Origin: a virus
Strand: one strand, 5' to 3'
Virus record (IMG/VR): IMGVR_UViG_3300035698_020136
Span: 1-33,425 of that record
DNA: 33,425 nt
The notes under the pieces are model-generated. The model ran no database searches. It saw nothing but the letters and a program-made list of their open reading frames with translations, and was not told where the DNA came from. Within the stretch, counting starts at the first letter, position 1. Each line of letters opens with the position of its first letter. Shown here piece by piece: positions 30,709 through 33,425 of this stretch. The translations under genes were made by a program, and so were the position numbers.

Positions 30709-30717
30709 GAGAAGAGT

Positions 30718-30876
30718 ATGCCTGAAAATTCTACTATTGTCGAAATGATTAGAGATGATATCAAAGACATAAAAAAAGACGTCAAAAGTCTATTAGCATT
30801 TAAGTATAAAGCTTACGGTGTTATAATAGGATTAAGTGTAGTTGTATCTTTAGTTACAACTCTTTTTATAAGATAA
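30718..30876 (+). CDS. Small coiled-coil plus membrane segment protein (XhlA/holin-accessory-like)
   Basis: ATG at 30718 behind AGGAGA opens 52 codons. Residues 7-24 (VEMIRDDIKDIKKDVKSL) are an amphipathic helix, and residues 33-51 (YGVIIGLSVVVSLVTTLFI) are a membrane segment ending in a basic residue. Length, order and charge resemble XhlA-type lysis proteins. It lies directly before another small membrane protein, forming a likely lysis pair at the end of the virion genes. The family likeness is by layout, not by a strong motif. Confidence 0.7.
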   Translation: MPENSTIVEMIRDDIKDIKKDVKSLLAFKYKAYGVIIGLSVVVSLVTTLFIR

Positions 30877-30887
30877 GGAGAATCAAA

Positions 30888-31112
30888 ATGGATTGGACAC
30901 CAATTGTAGAATTTTTAATGAGTTTAGCACCATGGGTTAGCTATGTATTTTTAGGTCTGGGAGCCTTGGTAGTTATTGGGACAGCTATAGATGCTGCGAT
31001 TCCTGATGAAATTGATAAGGGATTTATGTCAAAAGTTCTTTCAATCCCTATTCTAGGTGACTTCTTAATTTTCATAAAGAAATTTTCTCCATTTAACACT
31101 AAAGAAAAGTAG
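30888..31112 (+). CDS. Holin-like small membrane protein
   Basis: The 74-residue protein has a hydrophobic segment (about residues 13-38, LAPWVSYVFLGLGALVVIGTAI), a short acidic turn (PDEIDKG) and a second amphipathic or weak membrane segment (VLSIPILGDFLIFIKKF), ending in a basic tail. Small size, placement after a coiled-coil membrane protein and the final position in the virion gene block fit a holin. No endolysin is visible in the window, so the lysis set is incomplete here. Confidence 0.6.
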   Translation: MDWTPIVEFLMSLAPWVSYVFLGLGALVVIGTAIDAAIPDEIDKGFMSKVLSIPILGDFLIFIKKFSPFNTKEK

Positions 31113-31142
31113 TGTACTATAAGACATATAAGGAAAAGTTTT

Positions 31143-33182
31143 ATGTCGAACTCTTCAAAAGATATATGTCAAGATAAGTGCGGTAGTGTTGTCGGTGAGA
31201 TATACGGTAATAGAAAAATTTATCAAAGCTTTCTTTGTAATAACGATAATCTATATAAATTAGAACTTAAATTTGCTACGTATATGAGAGTCAATAAGGG
31301 ATCTATTTGTATTAGTCTATCAGAGACTAAACATAGACAACCTATCTTTTCTCAGGACATTCCTTGTGAGAGAATAACCGACAACAGCTGGTACCCTGTA
31401 ATATTTAAACCTATATCAGGAAGTCTAGGGAAAAAATATTATCTAAAAATTGAAGGTATTAACTGTGAAAAAGGATCAGCTGTTAGTGTATATTATAATC
31501 ACTCTTCTAATATAGGTAAGTTATGTATCAACAGTACTGAGCTTATTGGAAGTTTATCTCTAAATACATTTTGTAGTAAGATTGCTAGAACAGTAAATCC
31601 TAACTTACTATATTTAAGTAGAATTAAAAACAAAGCTAAACTAAGTGTTTGTTGCATTACCTACAATCAAGTTAAATTTATAAGACAGACTTTAGATAGT
31701 TTTTTATCTCAAGAAACAGATTTCAAATTTGAAATCTTAATCAATGACGATGGCTCTACTGATGGAACTGCTGAGATATTAAAAGAATATCAAGAAGTGT
31801 ATCCAGATATTTTTAGGATTAACTTTGAACCAGTAAATAGGTTTGCAACTAAATCATTCACTAACCTTCTTTCGAGAGCTAAAACAGAATATGTCTCTCT
31901 TTGTGAAGGTGATGACTATTTCTGTTCCCCACACAAGCTACAGAGGCAGGTAGACTTTCTAGATAATAATAAGGATTGTTCCATTTGTTTTCACCCTGTA
32001 TCTATGATTTCTGATTATGAGACTAGATTGTTTCCAACAGCTAAAGATATCTTTTATAAGGATAAGCTAAACTTAGATGATTTAGCTAAAGGTAACTTTA
32101 TACAAACTAACTCAGTAGTATATCGATGGAGATTTGTAGATGAGGACATAACAAAAGTGTTTCCTGAAGATATACTACCAGGAGATTGGTATTTACATCT
32201 ACTTCATGCTGAAAAAGGAGAAATAGGGTTTTTAAATGAGGCGATGGCTTGCTATAGAATACACTCTGGTGGAATATGGTATGGGGGTACAGATAAAGTT
32301 ATACAGAGATTTGGTCGTCACCATGCTCTTTTTTTTGAAAAGCTAGATAAACACTTTAACAATAAATTTCCTCTTTTCCAAAAAAATAGTGATTATCTAA
32401 ATAAAAGATACAATGACTTAAATTCTTCAGCTAAAAAAGTAAGTGTAGTCTTAATAACTTATAACCATGAAAAGTATATTAGAGAATGTTTAGAATCAGT
32501 CATTGCTCAAGCCAGTGTTAAAGTAGAGTTAGTTATATGTGATGATTGTTCTAAAGACAAAACCCTATCTATTATCAAGAAGGTGCTGAAAGAAAATCGT
32601 AAAACTTTACTGCAAAAAGATTTTGAAATAGTAACTATTTCAAATAAAAAGAATTTAGGCATATTAAGTAATCTTAGAAAAGGAATTGCAAAGGCTTCAG
32701 GAGATTACATAGCTATTTGTGAAGGAGATGATGCTTGGACTTCTCCACAAAGATTATATAGCCACCTAACCTTTCTTGAAAATAACAAAGAGTGTGCTGC
32801 AAGCTTCAATTTCTTAGTTTTATTGGATCAAAACAGTAAGAGCTTCAGTGATCACCCTAGTCATGGGAGCCTTGAACATTACCAAATAATTAAACAGGAT
32901 GGAATGTTAACTGAGAACGTACCAGGTAACTATTCTTGTTGTTTCTATAGAGCAGATATTGCTAAAAGAGTAGTTAAAAAGATAACACTTGCTTCTGATT
33001 GGCACTTTAATGTATCGGTTACTTACTACGGTGGTATGGGTTTTCTAAAAGAAAAAAGTAGCTTTTGGAGAGTCCATGATGAAGGAACATGGGGAGGATT
33101 ATCTACACATAAAAAGCAAGTCCTATATCAACAAGCTAAGGAAATTATCATGAATACCTTTAATAATTCTATAACTTTTTAA
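31143..33182 (+). CDS. Glycosyltransferase with two tandem GT2 (GT-A) domains
   Basis: Residues 1-160 look like a beta-sandwich (SWYPVIFKPISGSLGKKYYLKIEG). Domain one (about 167-395) has VCCITYNQVKFIRQTLDS, the NDDGSTDGT nucleotide-sugar motif (Asp202-Asp203) and the metal-binding EGDD (255-258). Domain two (about 433-655) repeats the plan: VVLITYNHEKYIRECLES, CDDCSKD (467-468) and EGDD (527-530). Both end in matching blocks, YRIHSGGIWYGG and WRVHDEGTWGG, so the halves are a duplication. All key acids are present in both, which suggests two active sites and possibly an alternating chain. It would transfer sugar to a virion protein or host glycan. It has a weak ribosome site (AAGGAAAAG). Confidence 0.9.
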   Translation: MSNSSKDICQDKCGSVVGEIYGNRKIYQSFLCNNDNLYKLELKFATYMRVNKGSICISLSETKHRQPIFSQDIPCERITDNSWYPVIFKPISGSLGKKYYLKIEGINCEKGSAVSVYYNHSSNIGKLCINSTELIGSLSLNTFCSKIARTVNPNLLYLSRIKNKAKLSVCCITYNQVKFIRQTLDSFLSQETDFKFEILINDDGSTDGTAEILKEYQEVYPDIFRINFEPVNRFATKSFTNLLSRAKTEYVSLCEGDDYFCSPHKLQRQVDFLDNNKDCSICFHPVSMISDYETRLFPTAKDIFYKDKLNLDDLAKGNFIQTNSVVYRWRFVDEDITKVFPEDILPGDWYLHLLHAEKGEIGFLNEAMACYRIHSGGIWYGGTDKVIQRFGRHHALFFEKLDKHFNNKFPLFQKNSDYLNKRYNDLNSSAKKVSVVLITYNHEKYIRECLESVIAQASVKVELVICDDCSKDKTLSIIKKVLKENRKTLLQKDFEIVTISNKKNLGILSNLRKGIAKASGDYIAICEGDDAWTSPQRLYSHLTFLENNKECAASFNFLVLLDQNSKSFSDHPSHGSLEHYQIIKQDGMLTENVPGNYSCCFYRADIAKRVVKKITLASDWHFNVSVTYYGGMGFLKEKSSFWRVHDEGTWGGLSTHKKQVLYQQAKEIIMNTFNNSITF

Positions 33183-33425
33183 GTTTTAAGAACCAGCGAT
33201 CATACAAAGATCCTTTTTGAAAGCAACTTAAGTATACTCTTTCTATATCAAATTTACCATCACACCACTTTTCTAATTGCAACATGTTAGGATAATCTAA
33301 ACTAACTTTTAAGTGACTTGAAGCAGGTCTTATCTTTTTAGCTACTTCAGGAACATCTGTAATATTCGGATGTATTTCAACTTCTAGAAGAAGTTCTCCG
33401 TTTTCAGCAACCATGTCATAAGCTA
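33169..33425 (-). CDS. Unknown protein, partial (N-terminal part beyond right edge)
   Basis: The frame is open from the right edge to a TAG at 33169-33171, and its Met at 33414 has no ribosome site, so the visible 84 residues are probably the C-terminal part of a longer protein. They read as alpha/beta (ENGELLLEVEIHP, SSHLKVSLDYPNML, IERVYLSCFQKGSLYDRWF). I recognise no family. It converges with the glycosyltransferase gene and overlaps its end by 14 bases, marking the switch back to minus-strand genes. Confidence 0.55.
   Translation of the reverse strand, partial: AYDMVAENGELLLEVEIHPNITDVPEVAKKIRPASSHLKVSLDYPNMLQLEKWCDGKFDIERVYLSCFQKGSLYDRWFLKLKKL

Noticed and set aside
33173-33185. Bidirectional terminator at the convergent gene ends (AACTT-TTT-AAGTT)
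   Set aside because: The stem is only 5 AT-rich pairs and the T run is broken; too weak to call.

Overview
The window is part of the genome of a tailed phage (or a prophage) with a short-tailed, podovirus-like morphogenesis block. It is AT-rich by eye, favours AGA and TTA-type codons, and carries strong AGGAG ribosome sites throughout. A lipoprotein with a BamE/SmpA-like domain suggests a Gram-negative host with an outer membrane. I cannot name the host. No tRNA, rRNA, CRISPR array, transposase or integrase is visible. Both ends cut through minus-strand genes, so the genome continues on both sides.

Layout. (1) 1-3365, minus strand: an edge-truncated SAM methyltransferase, a P-loop kinase-like protein, a DegT-family sugar aminotransferase, a putative HTH protein, two small proteins (one fusing a ribbon-helix-helix segment to a lipoprotein signal) and an unknown gene. 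(2) 3366-3447: a compact divergent control region with overlapping promoters and a perfect inverted repeat. (3) 3448-6381, plus strand: a replication-initiator-like protein, an S-adenosylmethionine decarboxylase proenzyme, a spermidine-synthase-like aminopropyltransferase, a terminator with an alternative fold, and an uncharacterised phage protein. (4) 6382-6973: about 590 bp without genes, G-rich and C-poor, with a possible promoter. (5) 6974-9537: small overlapping genes of unknown role, two with N-terminal membrane segments. (6) 9449-17112: large terminase, portal, scaffold, a PglD/NeuD-type acetyltransferase, major capsid protein and a probable decoration protein. (7) 17227-30708: collagen-like fibre, connector and tail proteins, then probable internal or ejection proteins, one ending in a Hint domain and another in an S74-like domain. 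(8) 30718-31112: two small membrane proteins that look like a lysis pair. (9) 31143-33182: a glycosyltransferase with two GT2 domains, convergent with a minus-strand gene that runs off the right edge.

Two metabolic themes cut across the virion genes. One is polyamine chemistry (pyruvoyl decarboxylase plus aminopropyltransferase). The other is sugar chemistry spread over the map (DegT aminotransferase, PglD-like acetyltransferase, tandem glycosyltransferase, methyltransferase), which together could build and transfer an acetamido sugar onto virion proteins or the host surface. That pathway is inferred. Regulation appears to use RNA structure: two intercistronic hairpins share an 11-nt loop while their stems covary, the spermidine-synthase terminator has a competing fold, and clean intrinsic terminators isolate the capsid and decoration genes.
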